Positions 8,918 to 17,101 of a DNA stretch of 64,000 bases are shown here, in pieces. The notes beneath the pieces are model-generated. The model was not told the origin of the DNA and did not search any database. It saw only the letters and a list, made by a program, of their open reading frames with translations. The stretch's first letter is position 1; each line of letters starts with the position of its first letter. Both the position numbers and the translations under genes were made by a program. The DNA comes from Vibrio tasmaniensis (lineage in GTDB: Bacteria; Pseudomonadota; Gammaproteobacteria; Enterobacterales; Vibrionaceae), in the NCBI RefSeq assembly GCF_024347635.1, contig NZ_AP025510.1, forward strand, positions 2,046,001 to 2,110,000, written 5' to 3'.

Positions 8918-10132
8918 ATGGATCGACTAATCTCTTTTTTGCCAAGCAGCAGCGCTGCGAAAACGACTCAGTTTTCACTGTCTTTTAAGCGCCTACTTTT
9001 ACCTATCTCACTTGCGGCCCTAGTTGCAGCGCCTGCCACTCGAGAATTGACAGTAACGACCTTGTCTGACGCCTTCTGGGCAGTGTCATGTTACGTTGCG
9101 CTAACCTTGGCGATTTACCACTGGCTGAGTCTATACATCAACAAAGACAACGTCTTCAATAAGCTCGTCCATCAATCTCGTTCGAACCAAGTTGTATTCG
9201 CCGCGCTAATGGGGGCATTGCCAGGCTGTGGGGGTGCGATTGTGGTCACCACACAATTTATTTCAGGCAAACTCGGATTTGGTGCGGTTGTTGCCGTGCT
9301 CGTCTCAACCATGGGTGACGCGGCCTTCCTGTTAATTGCTAGCGAACCCAAAACAGGTTTAGCCATGATGGCGATGGGTGTAATCGTGGGTACCGCCTCA
9401 GGACGAATCATAAACTTGTTTCACGCAGACGACTTTTTACGCCCGAAACAGGCAGAGAAAAATGAAGCAGAAAAAAGCTGTGCCTCACAACCTCAAGATC
9501 AAAACCCTGTCTCTAAAAAAGCGATAAATCTTCAGGGTTACCTGTGGTCAGTGCTTATTATTCCGGGAGCTGCGGTTGCTCTACTTGGTTCTTTTCAAGT
9601 CGATGTAAACCAGTTGCTCTCACTGCCTGAAATGTTCATGGAATGGACGGGAACGATTCTGCTGATCAGCTCGATGTTTTTGTGGGGTCTTACTCGTGAA
9701 ATTGAGGATTACAAATCGGCGGTAAGTGAAGATGATAAATGTCTAGGTTCTCACCCACTACAAAAAACCGCTCAAGATACAAACTTTGTCACAGCATGGG
9801 TGGTGGTCGCTTTTCTGTTCTTCGAATTTGGCTCTGTGCTTGCAAATGTCGATTTTGCGACGCTATTCTCAAGCTGGGGCATGATGCTCCCCCTGGCGGG
9901 TGTGTTGATGGGTTTACTACCGGGGTGTGGTCCGCAATTGTTGGTAACTAGCCTTTACCTTTCAGGTGCACTGCCACTTTCAGCTCAGGTCGGTAACGCA
10001 ATATCCAATGATGGTGACGCTTTATTCCCAGCCATCGCAATGGCACCTAAAGCGGCTCTTGTGGCCACATTATATTCAGGCATACCCGCATTAATCTGTG
10101 CATACGGTTATTGGTTTATGTTCGAGGTTTAA
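8918..10132 (+). CDS. Putative heavy-metal (manganese/iron-linked) membrane transporter
   Basis: About 404 aa, polytopic inner-membrane protein with roughly 9-11 hydrophobic helices. It fits the family often annotated as putative manganese transporter or ArsP-like permease (PF11449). Two halves each carry a related motif pair: GALPGCGG followed by STMGDAAF, and GLLPGCGP followed by SNDGDALF, separated by a polar linker (about residues 180-205). I use ATG at 8918; an in-frame GTG lies at 8909. A perfect Fur box upstream suggests iron control, so it may handle Fe or Mn. Transport direction and substrate are not determined by sequence. Confidence 0.75.
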   Translation: MDRLISFLPSSSAAKTTQFSLSFKRLLLPISLAALVAAPATRELTVTTLSDAFWAVSCYVALTLAIYHWLSLYINKDNVFNKLVHQSRSNQVVFAALMGALPGCGGAIVVTTQFISGKLGFGAVVAVLVSTMGDAAFLLIASEPKTGLAMMAMGVIVGTASGRIINLFHADDFLRPKQAEKNEAEKSCASQPQDQNPVSKKAINLQGYLWSVLIIPGAAVALLGSFQVDVNQLLSLPEMFMEWTGTILLISSMFLWGLTREIEDYKSAVSEDDKCLGSHPLQKTAQDTNFVTAWVVVAFLFFEFGSVLANVDFATLFSSWGMMLPLAGVLMGLLPGCGPQLLVTSLYLSGALPLSAQVGNAISNDGDALFPAIAMAPKAALVATLYSGIPALICAYGYWFMFEV

Positions 10133-10164
10133 CTCAAGCTGATTCAATTCCATAGGTTTCTATT

Positions 10165-10191
10165 AGGTCGATACTTTGTATCGGCCTTTTT
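10165..10191 (+). terminator. Terminator after the metal transporter
   Basis: Stem AGGTCGATAC / GTATCGGCCT with loop TTT (one G-T wobble), followed by TTTTTG; 33 bases past the stop codon. Confidence 0.75.
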
Positions 10192-10360
10192 GTTTGCGTC
10201 GATCTAAGTCCTACAACAGATTCTTTTGGCCTTTCATTCCTTACGGCATTACTTCTACAGTTGAGCTCGAGCGACACGTGACATCCCTTCTCACAACACC
10301 TCCAGCAGTTCTCTGACAAAGTCTTGTTAGAAATCTAAGGACAGTACACCAGAAAAACAA

Positions 10361-10392
10361 AAAGCCCCTGTAAGAGTACTTACAGGGGCTTT
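10361..10392 (-). terminator. Terminator of the tor operon
   Basis: Perfect 14-bp stem (AAAGCCCCTGTAAG / CTTACAGGGGCTTT, loop AGTA). On the minus strand it runs into a T-rich tract; it lies 37 bases past the torA stop. Confidence 0.85.
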
Positions 10393-10428
10393 AATTCAAG
10401 CTTTAATCTTAATTCTTAAGTACGAGAC

Positions 10429-12888
10429 TTAAGCAACTTCGATCGGACCACCAAATGATGTTACTGGTGGAACTTTGCCAGTGAACTTCTCAAAATCAGC
10501 GATACAAGTATGCGCAGATGTAGCTTGAGCAAGTTCAGAAGAGCCTACATCAAGAGTTAGCGTGTTTGGATCGCCGTATGTACAGATAGCACCGTCTTTC
10601 TCGTTTAGAGGGCCGTACCAAGCACCTTCTTCAATACGAATAACACCGCGAGGGAAGCTATCGCTCAACACTGCACCAGCCATAAGTTGTCCACGGTCAT
10701 TGAATACGCGAACTAAATCGCCATCTTTAATGCCTTTCTCTTTTGCATCAATCGGGTTGATGTAAACAGGCTCACGACCTTGAACAGTATAGGTAGCACG
10801 GAACTCTTCTGATTCACACATTTGTGAGTGCAAACGCTTATCTGGGTGACAAGATTGCAACCAAAATGGGTGCTTCTTAGAGCCAGGACCACCATGAGAA
10901 CGTTCTGTCTTCTCAAACCACATTGGGTGGCCTTGACAGTGTTCATAGCCCATTCGATCGATAGTACGGCTAGAGATTTCGATGAAACCTGAAGGTGTAC
11001 CTAATGCATTGATCTCTGGGTCTTCACGGAAATCAGCATGGCGAACCCAAGGTTTACCTTCACCAAAGTCTAGTACGCCCTGTTCCCAGAACTTATCAAA
11101 CTCAGGCATATCGAACTTGCCTTTGTTTGCGTTACGACAGTCTTCGTAAAGCGAGCGAACCCACTCCATTTCGTCCATGCCGCGTGTATATTCTTCGTTA
11201 CGACCAAAGCGACGCGATAGCTCAGTAAAGATATCGAAATCAGTTTTAGACTGGAACAGAGGATCCACTAGACGGTGCATTGCAATCAGGCCTTTACCTG
11301 AGTACGAACCGTATACATCAATATCGTTACGCTCAAATTGAGTACAAGCTGGCAGTACGATGTCAGAGAAACGACATGTTGCTGTCCAAGCGAATTCAAT
11401 TGTCACAACAGTTTGAAGTTTGCGGAACGCTTTCTTCATACGGTTACGATCTTGGTGGTGGTGCCAAGGGTTATTACCAGAGATAACCATCATCTTGTAA
11501 TCAGGCAGTGTCACTTTAGAGCCGTTGTATCGGATCTCTTTACCCGGTTCAAGAATACAATCAACCCAACGAGCAACAGGAATAGTCTTGCTGTAGCCAT
11601 TGAAGTCGTTGTTGTCCCATTTAGGTTTTTGACCTGTGTCCACGTTACGTGGGAAGCCACCCGGCGCAGCAAAACCAGTCGAAGGCACACCGATACCAGA
11701 GTAGTGGTGACCGTAAGAGATACCACCACCAGGTAGGCCAATTTGACCAACCATAGCTGCAACAACCGCTGCCGCCCAGTATGGTTGCTCACCGTGCTCT
11801 TGACGCTGGATACACCAGCCCATCAAAATTTGAGTACGACCGTTCACAAGCATACGTGAGAACTCACGGATCTTATCGGCGTCTACACCACAAATTTCCT
11901 CAGCCCATTCAGGAGTCTTAACAACTTTGTCTTTGGTTTCACCCATTACGTATTGGATGAAATCATCAAAGCCTAGACAGTAAGTTTCAATGAACTTCTT
12001 GTCATGTAGATCTTCTGTGTACAGTGTATGAGCAACGGCCAACATGAACGCCACATCAGTTTGTGGGTTAATGTACATGTGGTCATTGTTCAAGTAACGC
12101 TGTGTTTTGTTTTTTACTGGGTCAACAGAAAGAACGTTGATTTCACCTTTCGCTACTTTTTCTTTTAGCTGCTCTAGGTATGGGAAAGACTGGTGAGTCT
12201 CACAGTTCCAACCTACTTGCAGATTTTTAACGGGATCGTTCGCCCAAAGTACAATGTTGTCAGCGTTTTCTAAGATTTCAGACCAAGACGTACCTTGAGC
12301 GTACACCTCTGTTGAACCTAGAACGTATGGCAAAATTGTTTGGCCAGCACCTGTAGAGTAGTCCCCTACTTTGGTGATGAAGTTACCGTGCATACCCACT
12401 GCGCGTTGCATGTGGCTAGTACAGCTATGGAATTGACCCGTTTGACGCCAGCCAGTTTGACCCGCATGAAGCGCCCAAGGACCGTAATCTTTTTGTACGC
12501 GTTCTAATTCACGGTAGAACAAGTCTAATGCTTCATCCCAAGTCACACGGATGAAACGGTTATTACCGCGCGTTTCTCCGCTGTACTTGTGCTTCTTCAA
12601 CCAATCTAGGCGAACCATTGGGTAACGAACACGTGAAGGGCTGTAAATAATCCCTTTAATGCCGTTAATCATATCTGTTGGGTTAGTGTCGCTCTCAAGA
12701 GGTTTAATTTCTTGAACTTTACCCGCGTAGATGTGGGCGCGGAATGCGCCCCAGTGAGAACCTGATACTTTCCAAGTTCCTGTTGTTTCTGCTGCATTTG
12801 CTGTCGACGCCAATAAGCTTGGACCAATCACAGACGCTGCGCTTGTTGTTGCTACACCTTTAAGAAAACTTCTTCGTGTAATAGCCAT
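10429..12888 (-). CDS. torA: Trimethylamine-N-oxide reductase TorA
   Basis: Periplasmic molybdopterin (bis-MGD) enzyme that reduces TMAO to trimethylamine as terminal electron acceptor. 819 aa, usual for TorA. A twin-arginine signal (RRSFLKG at residues 5-11, cleavage near ANA-AE) shows export after cofactor insertion. DMSO-reductase-family features: the region around [18 protein letters not shown], the serine Mo-ligand region [11 protein letters not shown], and WANDPVKN. It lies 24 bases after torC in the order torE-torC-torA. The chaperone gene torD and the regulators torSTR are not in this window. Confidence 0.93.
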   Translation of the reverse strand: MAITRRSFLKGVATTSAASVIGPSLLASTANAAETTGTWKVSGSHWGAFRAHIYAGKVQEIKPLESDTNPTDMINGIKGIIYSPSRVRYPMVRLDWLKKHKYSGETRGNNRFIRVTWDEALDLFYRELERVQKDYGPWALHAGQTGWRQTGQFHSCTSHMQRAVGMHGNFITKVGDYSTGAGQTILPYVLGSTEVYAQGTSWSEILENADNIVLWANDPVKNLQVGWNCETHQSFPYLEQLKEKVAKGEINVLSVDPVKNKTQRYLNNDHMYINPQTDVAFMLAVAHTLYTEDLHDKKFIETYCLGFDDFIQYVMGETKDKVVKTPEWAEEICGVDADKIREFSRMLVNGRTQILMGWCIQRQEHGEQPYWAAAVVAAMVGQIGLPGGGISYGHHYSGIGVPSTGFAAPGGFPRNVDTGQKPKWDNNDFNGYSKTIPVARWVDCILEPGKEIRYNGSKVTLPDYKMMVISGNNPWHHHQDRNRMKKAFRKLQTVVTIEFAWTATCRFSDIVLPACTQFERNDIDVYGSYSGKGLIAMHRLVDPLFQSKTDFDIFTELSRRFGRNEEYTRGMDEMEWVRSLYEDCRNANKGKFDMPEFDKFWEQGVLDFGEGKPWVRHADFREDPEINALGTPSGFIEISSRTIDRMGYEHCQGHPMWFEKTERSHGGPGSKKHPFWLQSCHPDKRLHSQMCESEEFRATYTVQGREPVYINPIDAKEKGIKDGDLVRVFNDRGQLMAGAVLSDSFPRGVIRIEEGAWYGPLNEKDGAICTYGDPNTLTLDVGSSELAQATSAHTCIADFEKFTGKVPPVTSFGGPIEVA

Positions 12889-12912
12889 TTAAATTACTCC
12901 GTCTAACGCTTA

Positions 12913-14097
12913 TTAGTGGTGGCCTTCAGCAAAATCTGAAGAGTGTTTTTGTAGATACTTCAGAACAAGAGCTTCACTGTCTCTGTCGAAGTTTACGAAC
13001 GCAAGCATACCGTCGAACATGCCAGGCCAACCGTTAGCGGTGAAGTGAGCTTCATCTGGTTGTGTGTGACAAACTGAACAGTTAGTTTTGTACGCTTCTT
13101 CTGCTTTTTCCCAGATAGGAGCAACATCACCTAGCATCGCTTCTTTTTTCATCCACACTTTCGCGTTAACACGTTGCCAAGGAAGACCCGTTAAATCGTC
13201 TTCTTTCGTTTCAAATGTTTCTACGATTGCATCGCTCAGTGCTGCTTCTTTAAGAAGTGAAGCAACGGCGATGTTCAAGCCAAAGTCTTCTTGAATTACG
13301 CGACCAAAGCCTTTCGCTTTACGCCAACCCGCAATTTCAACTTGAATCATGTCGCCTTTATCAGCAACAACCTTCACGTTTGATGCAGGGTTAAGTAGAC
13401 CCGCTTCCACTGTCATCTCAGCATCTTCATACACTGGTAAGTGACGAACACTCACAACTTCTTTACCTTCTGAGTAATCAGTATTTGACGCTAATGCTTC
13501 AAGCTCGCCAATCATGCCACCTGACGTGTCCATGTCTTTCGGTAAGTTATGCGCAATGCCTTTGTGACAGTCGATACAGCTTTGGTCACGCTCTGCTGCA
13601 TTCTTCATTTGAATACGCGCAGTTGGACGCATGTTTTCAAAGTCCATTGAATCGTAGTTGTGACAGTTTTTACACTCTAGAGATTTGTTCGAAGAGAAAC
13701 GATCCCATTCGTGCTTCGCCAATTCGATACGACGAGCTTCAAATTTCTCAGGTGTATCTAGATCACCAAATACTTGAGCAAATACTTCTTTAGAGGCTTG
13801 CATCTTACGGGCAATTTTTGCTGTCCATTCATGTGGAACGTGACAGTCAGGACAAGTAGCACGTACACCAGAAGTGTTTTTCCAGTGAACTGTTTCTTGT
13901 AGCTCTACGTAAACGTTGTCACGCATTGTGTGACAACTTACACAAAACTCTTCTGTGTTCGTTGCTTCTAACGCAGTATTAAAACCACCCCAGAAAATAA
14001 CACCGGCGATAAAGCCACCCATGGTCAACACACCAAGACTGATGTGTACTGCAGGGCGAGTCATTGTGCGCCATAATTTAACTAAAAATGATTTCAT
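12913..14097 (-). CDS. torC: Pentaheme c-type cytochrome TorC
   Basis: Membrane-anchored periplasmic cytochrome passing electrons from menaquinol to TorA. 394 aa; one N-terminal helix (about residues 17-38), then a NapC/NirT-type tetraheme domain with CxxCH sites CVSCH, CPDCH, CKNCH and CIDCH, and a fifth heme site CSVCH in the C-terminal domain, matching the TorC architecture. The N-terminal heme domain also serves in TorS signalling in E. coli. Between torE and torA. Confidence 0.94.
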   Translation of the reverse strand: MKSFLVKLWRTMTRPAVHISLGVLTMGGFIAGVIFWGGFNTALEATNTEEFCVSCHTMRDNVYVELQETVHWKNTSGVRATCPDCHVPHEWTAKIARKMQASKEVFAQVFGDLDTPEKFEARRIELAKHEWDRFSSNKSLECKNCHNYDSMDFENMRPTARIQMKNAAERDQSCIDCHKGIAHNLPKDMDTSGGMIGELEALASNTDYSEGKEVVSVRHLPVYEDAEMTVEAGLLNPASNVKVVADKGDMIQVEIAGWRKAKGFGRVIQEDFGLNIAVASLLKEAALSDAIVETFETKEDDLTGLPWQRVNAKVWMKKEAMLGDVAPIWEKAEEAYKTNCSVCHTQPDEAHFTANGWPGMFDGMLAFVNFDRDSEALVLKYLQKHSSDFAEGHH

Positions 14098-14150
14098 GTT
14101 TTAGCTCTCTTAAAAATTTCAATCTAAAAAGTGGGTCTAAGTTCAAAGCA

Positions 14151-14330
14151 TTACATGCCATGAGCACCAGGAGGTCCGAATACAAACACTTGCAGCGCCC
14201 AAACTAGGAAGCCGTAACCACCTACAAAAGCCACACTTAATATTGGGAAGAGAACCACCGCGATGAAGAGGAAAGACTTCCATTCCAACGAGCTTTTTTC
14301 GCTAGTTTCAATTTTATTAACATCACTCAT
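14151..14330 (-). CDS. torE: TorE/NapE family small membrane protein
   Basis: 59-aa protein with one or two hydrophobic segments (LFIAVVLFPILSVAFVGGYG, then FLVWALQVFVFGPPG). The pattern WKSFLFIAVVLFPILSV and the terminal FGPPG are typical of the NapE/TorE family that often precedes torC in Vibrio and Shewanella. It is translated from ATG at 14330 and ends 53 bases before torC, so it should be the first gene of the torECA transcript. Its exact role is not established. Confidence 0.85.
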   Translation of the reverse strand: MSDVNKIETSEKSSLEWKSFLFIAVVLFPILSVAFVGGYGFLVWALQVFVFGPPGAHGM

Positions 14331-14766
14331 ACATTTTGCCTATTTTGTATTTAGTAATTTCGAATAACCCATTCTATGGGGCTAAAGTTCTTGAGTATCT
14401 AACAACAAATTTTAGACCATACACAAAGTAGGGTTCAATCAAATCACCTGTTATAACCCTTGCTAATCAGTACTTTTTTGAGGTCATCCAAACTTGTTTT
14501 CAGTTAAACAAAGTTATTAAAAAGTATTAACAAATGTGAAGAATTAAGTATATTTCACAAATGTTAAAAGCCAACATTTGCGCAACCATTTGACAACCGA
14601 TTTTAACTTTTTACCTACTAAGTAGTAGCCAAAAAAGCCTCAAACAACCACTATTTTGTATTTTGTTTGTTAAATAATTGATCGTTTTTCGAATTGGTGA
14701 CTTTACAGTTGAAATGCATCATTTGGCACTTTCAGATATGATGGAGACCACTAAAAAGGAATCATT
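14331..14766. promoter_or_regulatory. torE/fetB divergent intergenic region with dyad
   Basis: 436 bases without a gene, AT-rich, between divergent torE and fetB. It contains an interrupted dyad at 14558-14580 (CAAATGTT, 7-base spacer, AACATTTG) and a related half-site CAAATGTG at 14531-14538, which look like operator sequences. I did not find a clear FNR box or the E. coli TorR decamer. A plausible ribosome binding site (AAAAAGGAATC) precedes fetB. Confidence 0.5.
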
Positions 14767-15561
14767 ATGCAAGACGTTATTGATATATCTTGGTGGCAGT
14801 TATTGTTTTTCAGCTCACTTCTCTTGCTACCCATTACCATTAACCACAAGTTAGAACTCGGCCTTGGCAAAGAGGCTTCTGTCAGCATAATTCGTATGGT
14901 TATTCAGCTATTTCTAGTGGGACTTTACCTAGAATACTTGTTCACCTTGAATAGTTTATGGGTCAATTTACTGTGGTTATTTGCAATGATCATCGTTGGG
15001 GCAAGCTCAATTGTTGAAAAATCTAGGCTCCCAAAAAACCTACTTTTAGCGCCTATAGCCGTTAGCCTTGCTGTAACTTGTGTACCTATTGTCTTGTTTA
15101 TCTGCTTTTTCATCATTAAACCGACACCGGTTTTTAACGCGCAGTACCTTATCCCTATTGCAGGGATGCTGTTAGGTAATAGCTTAAGCAGTAATATCGT
15201 GGCATTGCAGAACTTGTTTGGGGCTTTTGAAACGCAGAAATCAGAGTACGAAGCTGCTATCGCTTTAGGCGCCTCTCCTTCCTATGCTGCTGCGCCTTTT
15301 GTTCGTAATGCGATACAGAAAGCGATGTCACCGATTATGGCCTCTATGGCAACCACAGGCTTAGTAACACTACCAGGAATGATGACAGGACAAATCTTAG
15401 GAGGTGCATCACCGATGATCGCGATTAAGTATCAGTTGATGATTATGTTGGCTATCTTCGTGATGATGAGTTGCTCTTTGGCTCTCGCACTCCACCTATC
15501 ATTGAAAACTTCTCTAACCAAAGAAGGGCGAGTTCTCGCGCAAATACAGCCTTCGAAATAG
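14767..15561 (+). CDS. fetB: FetB-like ABC transporter permease (UPF0014)
   Basis: 264-aa inner-membrane permease with about seven helices; resembles E. coli FetB (YbbM), which with ATPase FetA exports iron and protects against oxidative stress. Characteristic stretches: a central EYEAAIALGAS segment (ATPase-docking loop) and TTGLVTLPGMMTGQILGG. No ATPase gene is adjacent on either side (torE upstream, focA convergent downstream), so the partner must be encoded elsewhere or another ATPase is used. The substrate is inferred from the family only. Confidence 0.8.
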   Translation: MQDVIDISWWQLLFFSSLLLLPITINHKLELGLGKEASVSIIRMVIQLFLVGLYLEYLFTLNSLWVNLLWLFAMIIVGASSIVEKSRLPKNLLLAPIAVSLAVTCVPIVLFICFFIIKPTPVFNAQYLIPIAGMLLGNSLSSNIVALQNLFGAFETQKSEYEAAIALGASPSYAAAPFVRNAIQKAMSPIMASMATTGLVTLPGMMTGQILGGASPMIAIKYQLMIMLAIFVMMSCSLALALHLSLKTSLTKEGRVLAQIQPSK

Positions 15562-15606
15562 CCTCCCTACTCGACTTAGATCTGGTTACTCACTGAATTT
15601 GAGACA

Positions 15607-15633
15607 GGTTATCCACAGAAATTGTGGATAACC
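15607..15633. repeat. Inverted pair of perfect DnaA boxes
   Basis: GGTTATCCACA (15607-15617), spacer GAAAT, TGTGGATAACC (15623-15633): an 11-bp inverted repeat. Each arm contains the consensus DnaA box TTATCCACA. It lies in the 335-base convergent gap between fetB and focA (15562-15896). As RNA it would be a stable hairpin, but no T-run follows directly, so it is not a typical terminator. Confidence 0.6.
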
Positions 15634-15789
15634 AAAACAATATAGATCCTTTTTTGTCCATTCCCGCCTAGGAAAAGATCATCACCGTTGATCTTTCGGT
15701 GTTTTCAAAGACATATACACATATGGTGATAAGCACTATTGAGCATTCACATGATAATTTTGGAAATGAATCTGTAGGTTTTCCACAAA

Positions 15790-15816
15790 TAAAAAACGGC
15801 CTGCAATGCAGACCGT
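15790..15816 (-). terminator. Terminator of focA
   Basis: On the minus strand ACGGTCTGCA / TGCAGGCCGT (one G-T pair) followed by TTTTTATTTG; about 80 bases past the focA stop. Confidence 0.75.
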
Positions 15817-15896
15817 CTTGTTAATGTCATAAGTCAGTTCAGTGTTTTCACTGCGTCCAAGTTAATCGCGTAAACTGGGCTAATCGAGTAGTCGAA

Positions 15897-16739
15897 TTAG
15901 TCGCGTAGGTAGATTAACCAGTACCACATGCCAACAAAAATACCGCCACCAATGATGTTACCGATAGTAACGGGCAGCAAGTTATTCATCAAAAAGTCCA
16001 TCATGTTCAGATCAACATAGTCCGCAGGGTTAGCACCTGTCATTGTCCAAAATTCAGCGGGAGCAAATGTTTTGATACCGATAGCTAAAGGAACTTGGAA
16101 CATGTTCGCAATACAGTGCTCAAAACCAGCGGATACGAACATCGCAACAGGTAAAATCATGACCGCAATTTTGTCAGTCAGTGTGCGTCCACTAAACGTC
16201 ATCCACACCGCAATACAAACCAATACATTACACATAATGCCAAGCGCAATAGCTTGGATAAAATCATGGTGCATTTTGTGTTGGGAAATCGCCATGGCAT
16301 TCAAACCCACTTGTCCATGGTCGAACATGTACTGTTTAGTCAGAAGCATACATGCCACCAGCAACAGTGCGCCAATCAAGTTACCTACATAAACCGTGGT
16401 CCAGTTCTTAACTAATGTACGCCACGTAATTTTGCCACTTGCGCGAGCAACAAGCGTCAACACCGAGCTGGTAAACAGTTCACCGCCAGTAACAACAACA
16501 AGGATTAAGCCTAAGCTAAACGCTAGACCACCCAATAAGCGAGTAATACCCCACGGTAAATCACCAGCGCCAGTAGTCACGATTGTGTAGAACACGAACG
16601 CGATACCAATGTGTATGCCAGCAGAAATCGCTAGGAGAAAAGATTTGATTGGATCTTTGGTTGCTTTACCTACGCCAATATCTGCAGCGCGCTCAGCCAT
16701 TTGTGGCGGTAATAATGAGTCGAATTGGTTTAGATTCAT
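15897..16739 (-). CDS. focA: Formate channel FocA
   Basis: Pentameric formate/nitrite transporter (FNT family) of the inner membrane, moving formate made by pyruvate formate-lyase during fermentation. 280 aa, six helices. Family motifs: the N-terminal DIGVGKATKDPIKSFLLAISAG, the omega-loop region GGELFTSSVL, FEHCIANMF (pore histidine region) and GNIIGGGIFVG. Unlike enteric focA-pflB, no pflB follows here; the gene stands alone with its own terminator. A candidate FNR site lies about 290 bp upstream. Confidence 0.92.
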   Translation of the reverse strand: MNLNQFDSLLPPQMAERAADIGVGKATKDPIKSFLLAISAGIHIGIAFVFYTIVTTGAGDLPWGITRLLGGLAFSLGLILVVVTGGELFTSSVLTLVARASGKITWRTLVKNWTTVYVGNLIGALLLVACMLLTKQYMFDHGQVGLNAMAISQHKMHHDFIQAIALGIMCNVLVCIAVWMTFSGRTLTDKIAVMILPVAMFVSAGFEHCIANMFQVPLAIGIKTFAPAEFWTMTGANPADYVDLNMMDFLMNNLLPVTIGNIIGGGIFVGMWYWLIYLRD

Positions 16740-17024
16740 GATGATTTACATTTTGAAACATGTCGTCGGGAGCGCGATAATCCTCTCTTTCATTTCTGAA
16801 TTCAAGAGCTATTTTGAGCTCGCAATGCCTCTCACAATCCTGTTGAAAGGAATTAGTTCAAGTTATTCCAAATTCATACGACTTTAGTAGTAAAAATAAA
16901 ACCCTACTGAATGATTAGTTATCAGCATAGAAAATAACACACCTATAAATATCAACAAGTTACGTTAAAATCAAAGAGATGACGTACGTTATAGTAACTC
17001 GGTGAACACTTTTGTTTCCAGATT

Positions 17025-17038
17025 TTGACATAGATCAA
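17025..17038. promoter_or_regulatory. FNR-like site upstream of focA
   Basis: TTGACATAGATCAA differs from the FNR consensus TTGATnnnnATCAA at one base. It lies in the 362-base gap between the lipoprotein gene and focA (16740-17101). The distance of about 290 bp to the focA start requires a long leader or makes the site indirect. No gene is seen in this gap. Confidence 0.55.
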
Positions 17039-17048
17039 CAGAACGTAA

Positions 17049-17070
17049 AAAAGCGCCCTTAGGCGCTTTT
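17049..17070 (-). terminator. Terminator of the coiled-coil lipoprotein gene
   Basis: Perfect stem AAAAGCGCC / GGCGCTTTT, loop CTTA; on the minus strand it ends in a T-run. 31 bases past the stop at 17102. Confidence 0.85.
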
Positions 17071-17101
17071 AACTCAATCACAAATAAAGAAATTAGTCCT
17101 A

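Noticed and set aside
11338..11792. Overlapping ORFs of 132 and 93 aa within torA
   Set aside because: They lie in other frames of a well-conserved torA, have Thr/Arg-biased composition and no ribosome binding sites.
15607..15633. Inverted repeat read as a fetB terminator
   Set aside because: The hairpin is not followed by a T-run on the plus strand; the DnaA-box content is the more notable feature, though a terminator role is not excluded.
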